Below are positions 1 to 8,392 of a stretch of 64,000 nucleotides of DNA, piece by piece; position 1 is the first letter of the stretch, and each line of letters starts with the position of its first letter. The notes beneath the pieces are model-generated. The model did not search any database and was not told the DNA's origin. It saw only the letters and a list, made by a program, of their open reading frames with translations. Origin of the DNA: Paenibacillus sp. UNC451MF (lineage in GTDB: Bacteria; Bacillota; Bacilli; Paenibacillales; NBRC-103111); the NCBI RefSeq assembly GCF_000686845.1, contig NZ_JMLS01000003.1, forward strand, positions 62,001 through 126,000, in the 5' to 3' direction. A program made the position numbers and the translations under genes.

Positions 1-230
1 GCGATGCGAATTGGGAGCGGTTGCGCAGAGCACAAGAGCTTGCCGCCCAAAAAGGTGTCAGCATGATCCAGATTGCATTGGCTTATGTAATGAACCAGCC
101 ATTTCCTACAGCAGCATTAATCGGAGCTAGGGATATGACTGAGCTGGCCTCGTGCCGCGATGGTGCCAGAATTCGATTGACTGAAGAAGAGATGAACTGG
201 TTAGAGCATGTAGATACAGTTGAAGCATAA
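1..230 (+). CDS. Aldo/keto reductase, C-terminal fragment
   Basis: The gene enters from the left edge, reading in frame from position 3. About 75 C-terminal residues are visible. The segment with AQKGVSMIQIALAYVMNQP followed by ALIGARDMTELAS matches the last helices of the aldo/keto reductase barrel, where the cofactor phosphate is usually bound, and LTEEEMNWLE is a typical end for the family. The enzyme would use NAD(P)H to reduce an aldehyde or ketone, but the substrate cannot be told from this part. A strong terminator follows 10 bases after the stop. The family call is fairly safe; the subfamily is not. Confidence 0.75.
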   Translation, partial: DANWERLRRAQELAAQKGVSMIQIALAYVMNQPFPTAALIGARDMTELASCRDGARIRLTEEEMNWLEHVDTVEA

Positions 231-240
231 AAAGCTGCAA

Positions 241-266
241 AAAAAGCACCCACCCGGGTGCTTTTT
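241..266. terminator. Bidirectional rho-independent terminator
   Basis: An 11-bp perfect stem (AAAAAGCACCC and GGGTGCTTTTT) encloses the loop ACCC. It has an A-run on one side and a T-run on the other, so it can end both the reductase transcript and the convergent small gene at 273-419. Confidence 0.9.
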
Positions 267-272
267 CCATTA

Positions 273-419
273 TCAGTTGCCGTTTCGATGCTGCTTTCCT
301 GGCAATGATTTATCGGGATGTCCGTCTCCTTGATGTTTCCGGTTCTTCTCATCCTTAGTCTGAGTATCATGAACCTTCTCAACCCAGCTCTCGGTATCAC
401 CGCTTAAATTATCTTTCAT
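273..419 (-). CDS. Small hydrophilic protein, 48 aa, unknown
   Basis: A 48-residue reading frame starts with MKDNLSGDTESWVEKVHD and ends with LPGKQHRNGN. It has no hydrophobic segment and is rich in Lys, Asp, His and Asn. A clean GGAGGG ribosome binding site lies 9 bases upstream of the ATG, and its stop is followed at once by the bidirectional terminator, so it looks like a complete small gene and not chance. An upstream in-frame ATG would place the ribosome binding site inside the gene, so the ATG at 419 is preferred. I do not recognise a family; many small charged proteins of this kind in spore formers are spore or stress proteins, but that is only a guess. Confidence 0.65.
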   Translation of the reverse strand: MKDNLSGDTESWVEKVHDTQTKDEKNRKHQGDGHPDKSLPGKQHRNGN

Positions 420-602
420 TGAGTTTATCCCTCCTTTCATCGTTTCGTAGTATGCCCTTGTGTGATGGAATATATAGAAGGGGTTCAGTACGAAGCGTAG
501 TATCTAGGTGTAGATTCATATCCTTTCGATAACTATGACAAAAAAGGTCTTAGTTATAAGGTATAATGGGGATAATATTCAAATTGGAGGCACAGTGGAC
601 CA

Positions 603-1613
603 ATGCCAAAATCGAAAAGGCTCATTGAGCTTATGATAGCTGTGAATAAACGGAAGAAGTTTACAGTCCGCGAGTTAGCTAAGGAATTTAATGTTTCTTC
701 CAGAACTATTATGAGGGATCTGCAGGAGCTTAGTGAGCTGGGAGTGCCCTTGTACTCTGAGTTTGGTCCGCACGGCGGGTATAGGGTCTTGAATGAAAGA
801 TGGCTTCCACCAATTACTTTTTCCGAGAATGAAGCGGTCGCCATGTTTTTTGCTTATCAATCCCTGCAGCAATATGGAGCACTTCCTTTTGGTAAAGAAT
901 CTGCTTCTGCGTTGAACAAATTTTATCATTATTTACCGGAGGATACGAAAGACAAGATAGACAAGATGAAACAGCGAATTGTGTTCTGGACTCCTACTCG
1001 AAGCATTCACAGTCCTCATCTAGAGCTCATTATGGAAGCTTCTATTCAACAGCAGCCGCTGCAAATCAACTATGATTCCAAAGATGGAGCAAAGCTCCGT
1101 GTTATACAGCCAATTGGTCTTTATTCCTACAACGGATACTGGTATAGCCCGGCTTACTGCTTTACCAAAGCTACAACGTTGTTGTTTCGAGTGGACAGAG
1201 TCATAGACGCCATGTTCATGGAAAATGAACAAGTGTCCGTAGATCAAAGCCAAATAACCATAATGGATTGGATCAATAGAATGGAACAACCTGTTAACAA
1301 AAATGAAAAAAAACTTCAAGTGGAGGTTCTGTTAACTAAGGCGGGTGTTCGTAAATGTCAGTGGGAGGCTTTGTTTAGAAATGAGCTGGAGCTATTCGAG
1401 GATGGTACCGGTAAAATCAACATGTACATTTCGTCCGACGAACTCGATTACTTTTCTTCTTTTTTTATCGGATTCGGTACCGAAGGGCGAGTTGTTAATC
1501 CCAAGGAAATGGTTGAAATGATGCAGCGTAAAACTATGGAGCTCGCTAAAATGTATTCCCGGGAAGACAACCTCCAGGGTACATATCAAAGTTCAACTTT
1601 AGAGAACAAGTGA
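603..1613 (+). CDS. YafY/YobV-type transcription regulator with HTH and WYL domains
   Basis: This is a 336-residue DeoR-like regulator. Residues 5-60 form a winged helix-turn-helix (KFTVRELAKEFNVSSRTIMR). The middle part, around residues 140-205, is a WYL domain in which the signature reads GYWYSPAYC, with Ser in place of Leu. A C-terminal extension (WCX-like) follows. WYL domains are known to sense ligands such as nucleotides or nucleic acid pieces; the ligand here is unknown. A TATAAT hexamer at 562-567 and GGAGG at 586-590 precede the ATG; the 12-base gap to the ATG is rather long. The gene stands alone and is closed by a terminator at 1638, so its target is not apparent from context. Confidence 0.85.
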   Translation: MPKSKRLIELMIAVNKRKKFTVRELAKEFNVSSRTIMRDLQELSELGVPLYSEFGPHGGYRVLNERWLPPITFSENEAVAMFFAYQSLQQYGALPFGKESASALNKFYHYLPEDTKDKIDKMKQRIVFWTPTRSIHSPHLELIMEASIQQQPLQINYDSKDGAKLRVIQPIGLYSYNGYWYSPAYCFTKATTLLFRVDRVIDAMFMENEQVSVDQSQITIMDWINRMEQPVNKNEKKLQVEVLLTKAGVRKCQWEALFRNELELFEDGTGKINMYISSDELDYFSSFFIGFGTEGRVVNPKEMVEMMQRKTMELAKMYSREDNLQGTYQSSTLENK

Positions 1614-1637
1614 CGCAATCCTCGATCTAAACGCTTG

Positions 1638-1664
1638 CCACGGTAGATCTGCCGTGGTTTTCTT
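1638..1664 (+). terminator. Rho-independent terminator after the WYL regulator
   Basis: The stem CCACGG/CCGTGG has an eight-base loop and is followed by TTTTCTT. It separates the regulator from the methyltransferase gene. Confidence 0.7.
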
Positions 1665-1728
1665 GTATTAATGATGATATAATGTCTGAACAAAATAGTT
1701 ATGATTTGGAAGCGAGCTGATACAGTGC

Positions 1729-2397
1729 ATGAACCCTCGCGAACTTTTCGGCGAAATGGATATTTATTTATTTGATCAATTATTAAAAGGCCGAATTACG
1801 GAAAAGATGAGGATTCTCGATGCAGGCTGCGGCACGGGGAGAAACCTCACCTATTTTTTGCGCAGCGGCTACAATGTGTTCGCGGTCGATAGGTCGGAAG
1901 ACGCTGTTCAGTGTGTTATGAAGCTGGGACAAACACTGGCTCCCGAATGGACGGATGAACAAGCCCGTGTTGAGCCCGTGGAAAAAATGAGCTTTGCTAA
2001 CGACAGCTTTGATGTCGTAATTAGCTGTGCTGTTCTTCACTTTGCAGTGAATGATGCGCACTTTCAACAGATGGTTCAAGAGCTGTGGCGAGTGCTCCGT
2101 CCCGGAGGCTTGCTCTTTGCCAGACTAGCTTCGACAATTGGTATTGAAGATCGAGTTATACGTTTAGAGAACGATCAATATAAACTTCCGGATGGAAGTA
2201 CGCGCTTTCTTGTAGATGAGCAGCGATTAATGAAAATGACCGAGAAGCTTCAAGGTATTTTGCTAGAGCCAATCAAAACCGTTAATGTGGCAAATCAACG
2301 GTGTATGACGACCTGGTGCTTGAAGAAGCCGCATATTTTATTTTTTGATCCGATTGAAGAAAGTGGAGTACTAGAAAAAGAACACTCAGTGGAGTAA
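1729..2397 (+). CDS. Class I SAM-dependent methyltransferase
   Basis: The protein has 222 residues. The SAM-binding motif I is ILDAGCGTGRNLTYF at about residues 26-40. An acidic residue in VFAVDRS follows at the end of strand 2, and the VVISCAVLHF segment corresponds to motif post-II of the Methyltransf_11/25 families. The methyl acceptor is unknown. A TATAAT hexamer at 1678-1683 may be its -10 box; the ribosome binding site is weak (GGAAG about 15 bases upstream). The next gene starts 18 bases after the stop, so this gene and the nitrilase/GNAT genes probably form one transcript. Confidence 0.85.
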   Translation: MNPRELFGEMDIYLFDQLLKGRITEKMRILDAGCGTGRNLTYFLRSGYNVFAVDRSEDAVQCVMKLGQTLAPEWTDEQARVEPVEKMSFANDSFDVVISCAVLHFAVNDAHFQQMVQELWRVLRPGGLLFARLASTIGIEDRVIRLENDQYKLPDGSTRFLVDEQRLMKMTEKLQGILLEPIKTVNVANQRCMTTWCLKKPHILFFDPIEESGVLEKEHSVE

Positions 2398-2415
2398 GGA
2401 GCGATCATAGAAACT

Positions 2416-3279
2416 ATGAAACTAAGGGTATCCGCCGTTCAGTATCATTTACATACGATTGGAAGCTTTGAAGAGTTTGCCGCTCAGGTAACCCATTATG
2501 TGAAAACAGCGGAGGAGTTCGAGGCGGACTTCGTACTTTTCCCAGAGTTGTTCACCACTCAGCTTATGTCCATTGGGGGAGGTAAGAGACACCCGGAATC
2601 CCTGACTATCGATGAATTACCTGCATTTACGGACTCATATAAAGAGCTTTTTGTATCTCTTGCTCAGCAAACCGGAATGCATATTATAGGAGGAACGCAC
2701 ATTATTGAAGAAAAGGGCCATTTGTATAATACAGCGTTCCTTTTTTATCCAGATGGGCGAATAGGTGAACAGCGTAAGCTGCATATCACACCACCGGAAG
2801 TAAAGGAATGGAATATGCAGGCAGGTGATGCGCTGCATATTTTCGATACGGATAAAGGCAAAATTGCTATACTAATATGCTACGATATCGAATTTCCTGA
2901 AATTGTGAGAATGGCTCGGGCTCGCGGTGCGGATGTCGTGTTCTGTCCATCCTGCACGGATGATCGCCATGGATTTCACCGAGTGCGTTATACCTGTCAT
3001 GCAAGGACGATAGAAAATCAAATCTATGTCGTAACTACGGGTACTATCGGTTCACTGCCCACTGTTGACTTTATGAGAGGGAACTACGGACAAGCGGCAG
3101 TCATAACACCAAATGACGTTCCTTTTCCTCCGGGGGGGTTGCTTGCTGTCGGGGAAATTAACCATGATATGGTTATTACTGCCGATCTAGACTTGAGCCT
3201 GCTTCAGCAAGTGCGTGAGAAAGGTTCGGTAACTACGTGGCGTGACCGGAGAACGGATCTGTACACCGATTGGAGCTAG
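2416..3279 (+). CDS. Carbon-nitrogen hydrolase (nitrilase superfamily)
   Basis: The protein has 287 residues and carries the complete catalytic triad of the superfamily: Glu44 in LFPELFTTQ, Lys121 in QRKLHITPPE, and nucleophile Cys155 in ILICYDIEFPE. Such enzymes hydrolyse amides or nitriles in the cytoplasm. The ribosome binding site GGAGCG lies upstream of the ATG, and a GNAT acetyltransferase gene starts 15 bases downstream. In B. subtilis YhcX and related proteins a GNAT domain and a nitrilase domain are fused in one chain, so the two neighbours probably act on the same, still unknown, substrate. Confidence 0.9.
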   Translation: MKLRVSAVQYHLHTIGSFEEFAAQVTHYVKTAEEFEADFVLFPELFTTQLMSIGGGKRHPESLTIDELPAFTDSYKELFVSLAQQTGMHIIGGTHIIEEKGHLYNTAFLFYPDGRIGEQRKLHITPPEVKEWNMQAGDALHIFDTDKGKIAILICYDIEFPEIVRMARARGADVVFCPSCTDDRHGFHRVRYTCHARTIENQIYVVTTGTIGSLPTVDFMRGNYGQAAVITPNDVPFPPGGLLAVGEINHDMVITADLDLSLLQQVREKGSVTTWRDRRTDLYTDWS

Positions 3280-3294
3280 GGAGGGGAGGGTTTC

Positions 3295-3963
3295 TTGTAT
3301 CGTAAAGAACTGTACGTGTTTGATAAGGATCGGCCTATTAAGGCTTGTGTCCGTTCCTATACCCGGGCTGATTTCGCTGACTTGATCCGTATTCAGCAGC
3401 AGAGCTTTCCACCGCCCTTTCCCTCGGAGTTGTGGTGGAATGAGGAACAATTGAACCAGCATATTACGCTGTTCCCTCAAGGGGCGCTTTGCGTTGAGGT
3501 CGATGGTGTAGTAGCGGCCTCCATCACGGGATTACTTATTGACTTTGATCCTAATCATGCAGATCATACTTGGGAAGAGATCACAGATAGCGGTTATATC
3601 CGTAATCATAACGCGAGCGGAAATACACTATATGTAGTAGATATTTGCGCGCTGCCTGATTTTCGCAAGCTTGGACTCGGTAAGCTGTTGATGCAATCTA
3701 TGTATGAAGTGGTCATAGATATGAAGCTAAAAAGACTTCTCGGTGGCGGGCGTATTCCGGGGTATCATCTTCATGCTGCTTCAATGCCGGCAGAAGAGTA
3801 CGTTGAAGCCGTCATTCAGGGGAAATTGAAGGATCCCGTCCTAACCTTTCTTTTGCGCTGTGGAAGAACGCCAGTTAAGCTGATCAGCGGCTATCTGGAC
3901 GATCAAGATTCACACCATTACGCGATGTTAATGGAATGGAAAAACCCTTTTTTGTCAATGTAA
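3295..3963 (+). CDS. GNAT family N-acetyltransferase
   Basis: The protein has 222 residues. It begins at a TTG codon after a strong GGGAGGGGAGGG ribosome binding site; no ATG or GTG fits as well. The acetyl-CoA motif A is DICALPDFRKLGLGKLLMQ (residues about 116-134), including the R-x-x-G-x-G/A loop. The C-terminal half is longer than in minimal GNAT proteins, and resembles the GNAT half of YhcX-type GNAT-nitrilase fusions. It follows the nitrilase gene by 15 bases and is probably co-translated with it. Substrate unknown. Confidence 0.85.
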   Translation: MYRKELYVFDKDRPIKACVRSYTRADFADLIRIQQQSFPPPFPSELWWNEEQLNQHITLFPQGALCVEVDGVVAASITGLLIDFDPNHADHTWEEITDSGYIRNHNASGNTLYVVDICALPDFRKLGLGKLLMQSMYEVVIDMKLKRLLGGGRIPGYHLHAASMPAEEYVEAVIQGKLKDPVLTFLLRCGRTPVKLISGYLDDQDSHHYAMLMEWKNPFLSM

Positions 3964-4056
3964 GTCTCATGGCCTAAATTGAATTTCATGTTTATTTATT
4001 CTCCATTAGGTTAACAATGATAGAGGTACATTTTATCACCAATGGAGGATAAGAGC

Positions 4057-4695
4057 ATGAGAAAATGGGTTAATCGCGGGGCCTTAATGTTAAGCTTCGC
4101 GCTGGTGCTTACGTCTGGATGTGAATGGAAGTCCGCTGCTACTACGGCTGCGACAGAACAAGAGCATCCTGGACATCATGAAGGCTCTACAGAGGAAGGA
4201 AGTACTGGAACCAATTCTATAGCGGCCCAGGCAAATGAGCCGGCGCCTGCTCCGAAGACGATCGATATTATTAACAGCAAGGGAACAAAAATTGGAACAG
4301 CTACGCTTACTCAGGTTCCTGAGGGAGTAAAGTTTCAGGTTGATGTTTCCGGATTGACTCCAGGAAAGCATGGTATGCATATTCACCAAACAGGTGTATG
4401 CACTCCGCCTGATTTCAAAACAGCAGGGGAGCATTTCAATCCTGAGAGCAAAAAGCATGGCTTTGATAATCCGCAGGGTTATCATGCAGGCGACTTACCA
4501 AACCTGGAGATTGGCTCCGATGGCAGAGGAAGAGCTGAGGTAGTAGCTCCGAAATTAACGCTTGCCAAAGACAAAGCGAACTCCGTTGTAAAAACTGGAG
4601 GTACTGCGCTGGTTATTCACGAAAAAGAAGATGACTATAAAACGGACCCATCCGGCAACTCCGGTGATCGGGTTGCGTGCGGCGTCATCATGTAA
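4057..4695 (+). CDS. sodC: Superoxide dismutase [Cu-Zn], lipoprotein
   Basis: The protein has 212 residues and converts superoxide to hydrogen peroxide and oxygen on the outer face of the membrane. An N-terminal signal ends in the lipobox LTSGC, so Cys22 should be lipidated. Metal ligands are visible as GMHIHQTGVC, GEHFNP, HAGDLPN and the disulfide and arginine region GDRVACGVIM. A His/Glu-rich stretch with HPGHHEG follows the lipid anchor and could help metal capture. An upstream in-frame ATG at 4042 exists, but GGAGG at 4045-4049 lies just before the ATG at 4057, so that start is chosen. The gene is monocistronic and ends at a terminator. Confidence 0.93.
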   Translation: MRKWVNRGALMLSFALVLTSGCEWKSAATTAATEQEHPGHHEGSTEEGSTGTNSIAAQANEPAPAPKTIDIINSKGTKIGTATLTQVPEGVKFQVDVSGLTPGKHGMHIHQTGVCTPPDFKTAGEHFNPESKKHGFDNPQGYHAGDLPNLEIGSDGRGRAEVVAPKLTLAKDKANSVVKTGGTALVIHEKEDDYKTDPSGNSGDRVACGVIM

Positions 4696-4755
4696 TGACA
4701 TTTTATAGGCGGTAAAGCATTGCTGCTTCCTTGAACCTGTGATACGATATTTAAA

Positions 4756-4802
4756 CACCCACCTTAAGGGCTGACGAGGGTCAGTCTATGGGGTGGGTTT
4801 TT
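4756..4802 (+). terminator. Terminator after sodC
   Basis: The outer arms CCCACC and GGTGGG enclose an inner stem CTGAC/GTCAG, followed by TTTTTA. It ends 27 bases before the ATG of the next gene. Confidence 0.75.
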
Positions 4803-4828
4803 ACTTGTTATGGGGGAGTTTTCACACG

Positions 4829-5908
4829 ATGAAATTTGAAGTAGAATATATCTCTTTCTTTGTCATACAGGTCGACGGGGAGGAAAATCAATCAGGAAAG
4901 CACTGCAAGCATTACCAGACACTGGACGGCGAAGATTATGTTGAGAGTGAGCTAAGCTCATTTCTTGGAACTGAATTCACCAAGATTGCTAAACGTCATG
5001 CTGAACGCAATCCGAAGGCAGAGCAGGTTCCGACCAAGATAGGTCGGTTTGCTGTTGAGCCCGGATATGATCTGGAGAGTAACCCGAATTATAACTTGTT
5101 CGCGCGATTACGAATGGCAGAAACGAAGGATGCCTATGTGGAGCACGCTGAAGCCATAGTGCAGGCATACATGGATACGAGCGCAATTAGGGGAGGGGCC
5201 GTATTTATCGTACGAGCCAAGCACAATCAATTATTTGATGAGCCGTTTATTTTTGTACTTAAATGCGATTTTGAACAAAAAATTGCCCGCATCACGGACG
5301 AGCGGAGTCTTTTGAACAAAGTGGAAATGGCGATTAATGCGAAAAACATGAAATCGATCATGTACCCGCACATGCCTGAAGAAGGAATGCTAGAGCCCTG
5401 GGAGTTGAAAATACATCAATCGTCTCATGCCCGTTACTTTGAAGACTTTCTCAAATATGTCGAATATGAAAAATCGATGCCAGAGATGATGAATGAGCAG
5501 GTTATGGGCTTTGTCCACCAATATATCGAGCAGGTTTATGAGGATAATGAAGAAGCTCGCGAGAAGGAAACCCAAGAGATGGAGCTATGGGCTTGCAGCG
5601 AGAAGCGCGAGCTTCAGGAGAAATGGACGCAGGAGCAGGTAGTGGAGGCTTCCTCTTTTCTCATCGAACAGAAGCCGGACATTGAAATGAAGATGAAGGT
5701 AGGTAACATGACCGTCCGGGCGCTTCTGGCTGATTTTGGAGATCGGCTGCATATCGCTAAGCTGGGAAATCGTTATGTCGTTGTGATGGAGGGGGATGGC
5801 TTGGAGTTCGACAAAGGCATTTCACCAGTTGAGCTGCTGCACCCCGAGTCATTGGAGCAGATTGTTGATCGAATTCAGCAAAAAGCAGAGGAAGAATCAG
5901 ATAATTGA
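4829..5908 (+). CDS. DUF3900-like conserved protein, unknown function
   Basis: The protein has 359 residues, is acidic and has no signal peptide or membrane segment. It begins MKFEVEYISFFVIQVDGEE, which I recall as the opening of the Bacillus DUF3900 family. The ATG at 4829 is used because GGGGGAG lies 12 bases upstream; an in-frame GTG at 4793 falls inside the sodC terminator. The middle part is strongly charged (EQVYEDNEEAREKETQEMELW, likely helical). The C-terminal part is predicted alpha/beta. The overall layout is reminiscent of nucleoid-associated NdpA-type proteins, but that is only an impression. No functional clue comes from the neighbours. Confidence 0.7.
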   Translation: MKFEVEYISFFVIQVDGEENQSGKHCKHYQTLDGEDYVESELSSFLGTEFTKIAKRHAERNPKAEQVPTKIGRFAVEPGYDLESNPNYNLFARLRMAETKDAYVEHAEAIVQAYMDTSAIRGGAVFIVRAKHNQLFDEPFIFVLKCDFEQKIARITDERSLLNKVEMAINAKNMKSIMYPHMPEEGMLEPWELKIHQSSHARYFEDFLKYVEYEKSMPEMMNEQVMGFVHQYIEQVYEDNEEAREKETQEMELWACSEKRELQEKWTQEQVVEASSFLIEQKPDIEMKMKVGNMTVRALLADFGDRLHIAKLGNRYVVVMEGDGLEFDKGISPVELLHPESLEQIVDRIQQKAEEESDN

Positions 5909-5964
5909 TGAGCATAGAGGGAAAAAGCGATTATAGTACTTTATAAGAGAAAGGTGGAAAAGGT

Positions 5965-6597
5965 ATGGCGCAAGGCAATTCTGCGTTTCAGGAAGTAATT
6001 ACCTCAGAGCAAGAGTTAAGAGACCTGCTTGGTTACCCTGGTGAGGTTGTGGCTCGTAAAGTAATTTCTACAATAGACAGTCATTGTCAGGAATATATTT
6101 CACGATCCCCTTTTGTTCTCGTAGCAACTGCAGATCAGGATGGTCATTGTGATGTGTCTCCAAGAGGAGATGCTCCGGGGTTTGTTCTGGTCCTTGATGG
6201 TCAACGCCTGGTGATTCCAGAAAGACCGGGAAACCGCAGAATGGACTCCTTGCGAAATATCGTTTCCAACCCTAATATTGGTTTAATTTTTTTGATTCCA
6301 GGCTTGGAGGAGACGCTTCGTGTGAACGGCAGAGCTTATGTGACCAGAGATGGTGAGCTGCTCGAACGGATGCAAGTGAACGGCAAAAGCCCACTTCTGG
6401 GAATTGGTGTTGAAGTAGAAGAATGCTATATGCACTGTGCTAAAGCATTCAAACGCTCGATGCTATGGAATCCTGGCACATGGCTCGAAAAAGATCAGCT
6501 GCCGGTCCCTGCACGTATCCTTGCGAAGCATACTGGATCAACCGAGGAACAGATTGCAAAGTCGTTGGAGGAAAGCTACAGGCTGAGGATGTATTAA
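5965..6597 (+). CDS. PPOX-type FMN flavoprotein (pyridoxamine phosphate oxidase fold)
   Basis: The protein has 210 residues. The split-barrel fold is indicated by FVLVATADQDGHCDVSPRG (residues about 48-66), then PERPGNRRMDSLRNI, the usual FMN phosphate-contact segment, and LRVNGRAYVTRD. The arrangement fits the MSMEG_1061-type subfamily, which often occurs as a stand-alone redox protein with unknown substrate. The ribosome binding site AAAGGTGG precedes the ATG. The gene ends at a bidirectional terminator facing the ViaA-like gene. Confidence 0.85.
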   Translation: MAQGNSAFQEVITSEQELRDLLGYPGEVVARKVISTIDSHCQEYISRSPFVLVATADQDGHCDVSPRGDAPGFVLVLDGQRLVIPERPGNRRMDSLRNIVSNPNIGLIFLIPGLEETLRVNGRAYVTRDGELLERMQVNGKSPLLGIGVEVEECYMHCAKAFKRSMLWNPGTWLEKDQLPVPARILAKHTGSTEEQIAKSLEESYRLRMY

Positions 6598-6604
6598 AAG
6601 AATC

Positions 6605-6639
6605 AAAAACCCGCAAATCTTTGGGATTTGCGGGTTTTT
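6605..6639. terminator. Bidirectional terminator
   Basis: A perfect 10-bp stem CCCGCAAATC/GATTTGCGGG is flanked by AAAAA and TTTTT. It lies between two converging genes. Confidence 0.93.
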
Positions 6640-6649
6640 AACGTTCAAC

Positions 6650-8359
6650 TCAGTGCTTTCGGAACACATCGAGAAGCAGCTCGTCCTTGACGGGATCCTG
6701 TGTTTCCCACGTAGCCGCAAAGCGGACTTGATGAGATACACCTAAAATATCATAGGAGTTGGCTAAGTGTTGTCGGGCATTACCGATGATTAGCGTATGT
6801 AAACGCACTTGCTTCTTCTTACCAAGTTCGCTAAGCTGCTGTCTCACTTGCGCTCCAATGGTTCCGATTCCATCAGTAACCATGACAAAATCGGCATCAG
6901 GGAACCTCGGATGGCTTTCGATAATTTCGATGCCGCGTTTGATCGGCGCATCAAAATGCGTACCACCTCCAAAGGCGAGCTGCGTCATGGCATAGAAAGC
7001 GGGCCAATCAGGCTTGCGCCAATATAAAGGCTGTTCTACAAGTTCGCCTCTTGAGCCGAAAAGCAATAAGATGAAATCGCGGCGTTCCAGCAGACTGAAA
7101 GCAGCGAAGGTTGCTGTAAATATTTGCGCTAGACGCAGCTTACTCCCGCGCATGGAGTGCGAAGTGTCTAGCATGCAGATAACAGGACCTTTCTGAGGCT
7201 CATCAGTCATACCAGTTATATTATAAGTAAGCAGCTTACGGTCCAGCCACTTAACGGTAAAATACATTTCATAATCCTCATCTGCAAGTAAGCTGGCTTC
7301 GCTAGGAAGCATGTGCGCGATATTGCCGGATTGGCGCAGGTCATCATAAGCTTCCGGGATATGAGGCGTGCGCATTTTTTTACGCAGCACCTTGAAGTGT
7401 TGAAGATTGCGCCCGACTTCTCGAAGGAAAGCAATTAATTCGGGATGTCGCTTCAGCTTGTCAATCCAACTCATATAATTGGCGAATTCCTGTCGGTGAA
7501 GCCGTCCTAGATCGCTCCCCCATCGGCGGTTGGCGATGCGTTGGCTGGCTTGCAATAATTCGTGTACATTTAAGCTTTCTTGCTCCTCAAGCGATAGTGA
7601 TTCCTTCAACGACTGATTCAGCCATTGGCCTAGCTGCTCTTCCAATTGCTGGAACAGCTCTTTATCCCGTTTCGTGAATCTTTCTAGCTGTTTCTCCCGC
7701 TGCTCCAGCTCTGCCTCTGTTTTTTTCAGCTTTTGTCTTGCTTTGTCGCGTTTGGTGAAGTCCGTCCGCATTTGATCTTGAAGCTCCTCAATACGTAGCT
7801 TCAATTGAATGATTTCCGCTTCTACCAAAGGTCGTGTATCGAGAGCTGCCTGCTTATCCTCAACATTTTTTTTGCCTTGCTGCAATGTGTATCCGATCAG
7901 CTTTAGCTGTTCGAGCTGTTTATCGGACAATCGTTCATGAAGGAGGGATTCATCCTGTCCTTGCTGCTGCATACGCTCGTTAAAGCCTATCGAGAGCTTC
8001 TGCTCGTCCTTCTTTCGACGATTGACCTCTTCTTCATAGCTAGTAGTTAACCACATTAAGCTTTTTAAAGCTGTTTTAAAGGATGCGTTAACCTCACCGA
8101 TCGTTCTTGGATGGATTGTCCGATAAAAAAACTGCCCCCGCAGCTGTTGTACCAGCCAACGATGAAACGGGGGCTCGTCTTGTGCTGCATTATAACGAGG
8201 TTCGGGTAAATAAAAGCACATGAAAAAGTCGGCAAACAATTCTACGGAAAACCATGCTGTTGTTATGCGTGCTTCACGTATCCATTCCTGGGCTGTTCGC
8301 GAGGAGTGGACATAACCGTCAAATACGAACCGGTCGATACGTGCACATTGAATAATCAT
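6650..8359 (-). CDS. VWA-domain protein, ViaA-like partner of MoxR ATPase
   Basis: The protein has 569 residues and no signal peptide. Its middle third (about residues 140-250) is strongly charged and coiled-coil-like. The C-terminal third is a von Willebrand A domain with a metal site: DTSHS at about residue 396, the threonine in GGGTHFDAP, and VTDG. The gene lies 33 bases downstream of a MoxR-family ATPase gene, the arrangement seen for RavA-ViaA in Enterobacteria, where the pair acts as a chaperone-like machine affecting respiratory complexes and aminoglycoside sensitivity. That the same task applies here is inference. The ribosome binding site GGTGA is weak, so translation may depend on the upstream gene. 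Confidence 0.85.
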   Translation of the reverse strand: MIIQCARIDRFVFDGYVHSSRTAQEWIREARITTAWFSVELFADFFMCFYLPEPRYNAAQDEPPFHRWLVQQLRGQFFYRTIHPRTIGEVNASFKTALKSLMWLTTSYEEEVNRRKKDEQKLSIGFNERMQQQGQDESLLHERLSDKQLEQLKLIGYTLQQGKKNVEDKQAALDTRPLVEAEIIQLKLRIEELQDQMRTDFTKRDKARQKLKKTEAELEQREKQLERFTKRDKELFQQLEEQLGQWLNQSLKESLSLEEQESLNVHELLQASQRIANRRWGSDLGRLHRQEFANYMSWIDKLKRHPELIAFLREVGRNLQHFKVLRKKMRTPHIPEAYDDLRQSGNIAHMLPSEASLLADEDYEMYFTVKWLDRKLLTYNITGMTDEPQKGPVICMLDTSHSMRGSKLRLAQIFTATFAAFSLLERRDFILLLFGSRGELVEQPLYWRKPDWPAFYAMTQLAFGGGTHFDAPIKRGIEIIESHPRFPDADFVMVTDGIGTIGAQVRQQLSELGKKKQVRLHTLIIGNARQHLANSYDILGVSHQVRFAATWETQDPVKDELLLDVFRKH

Positions 8360-8392
8360 AATCGTTCACCGCCGGCAACTGTAGTGTTCGGT

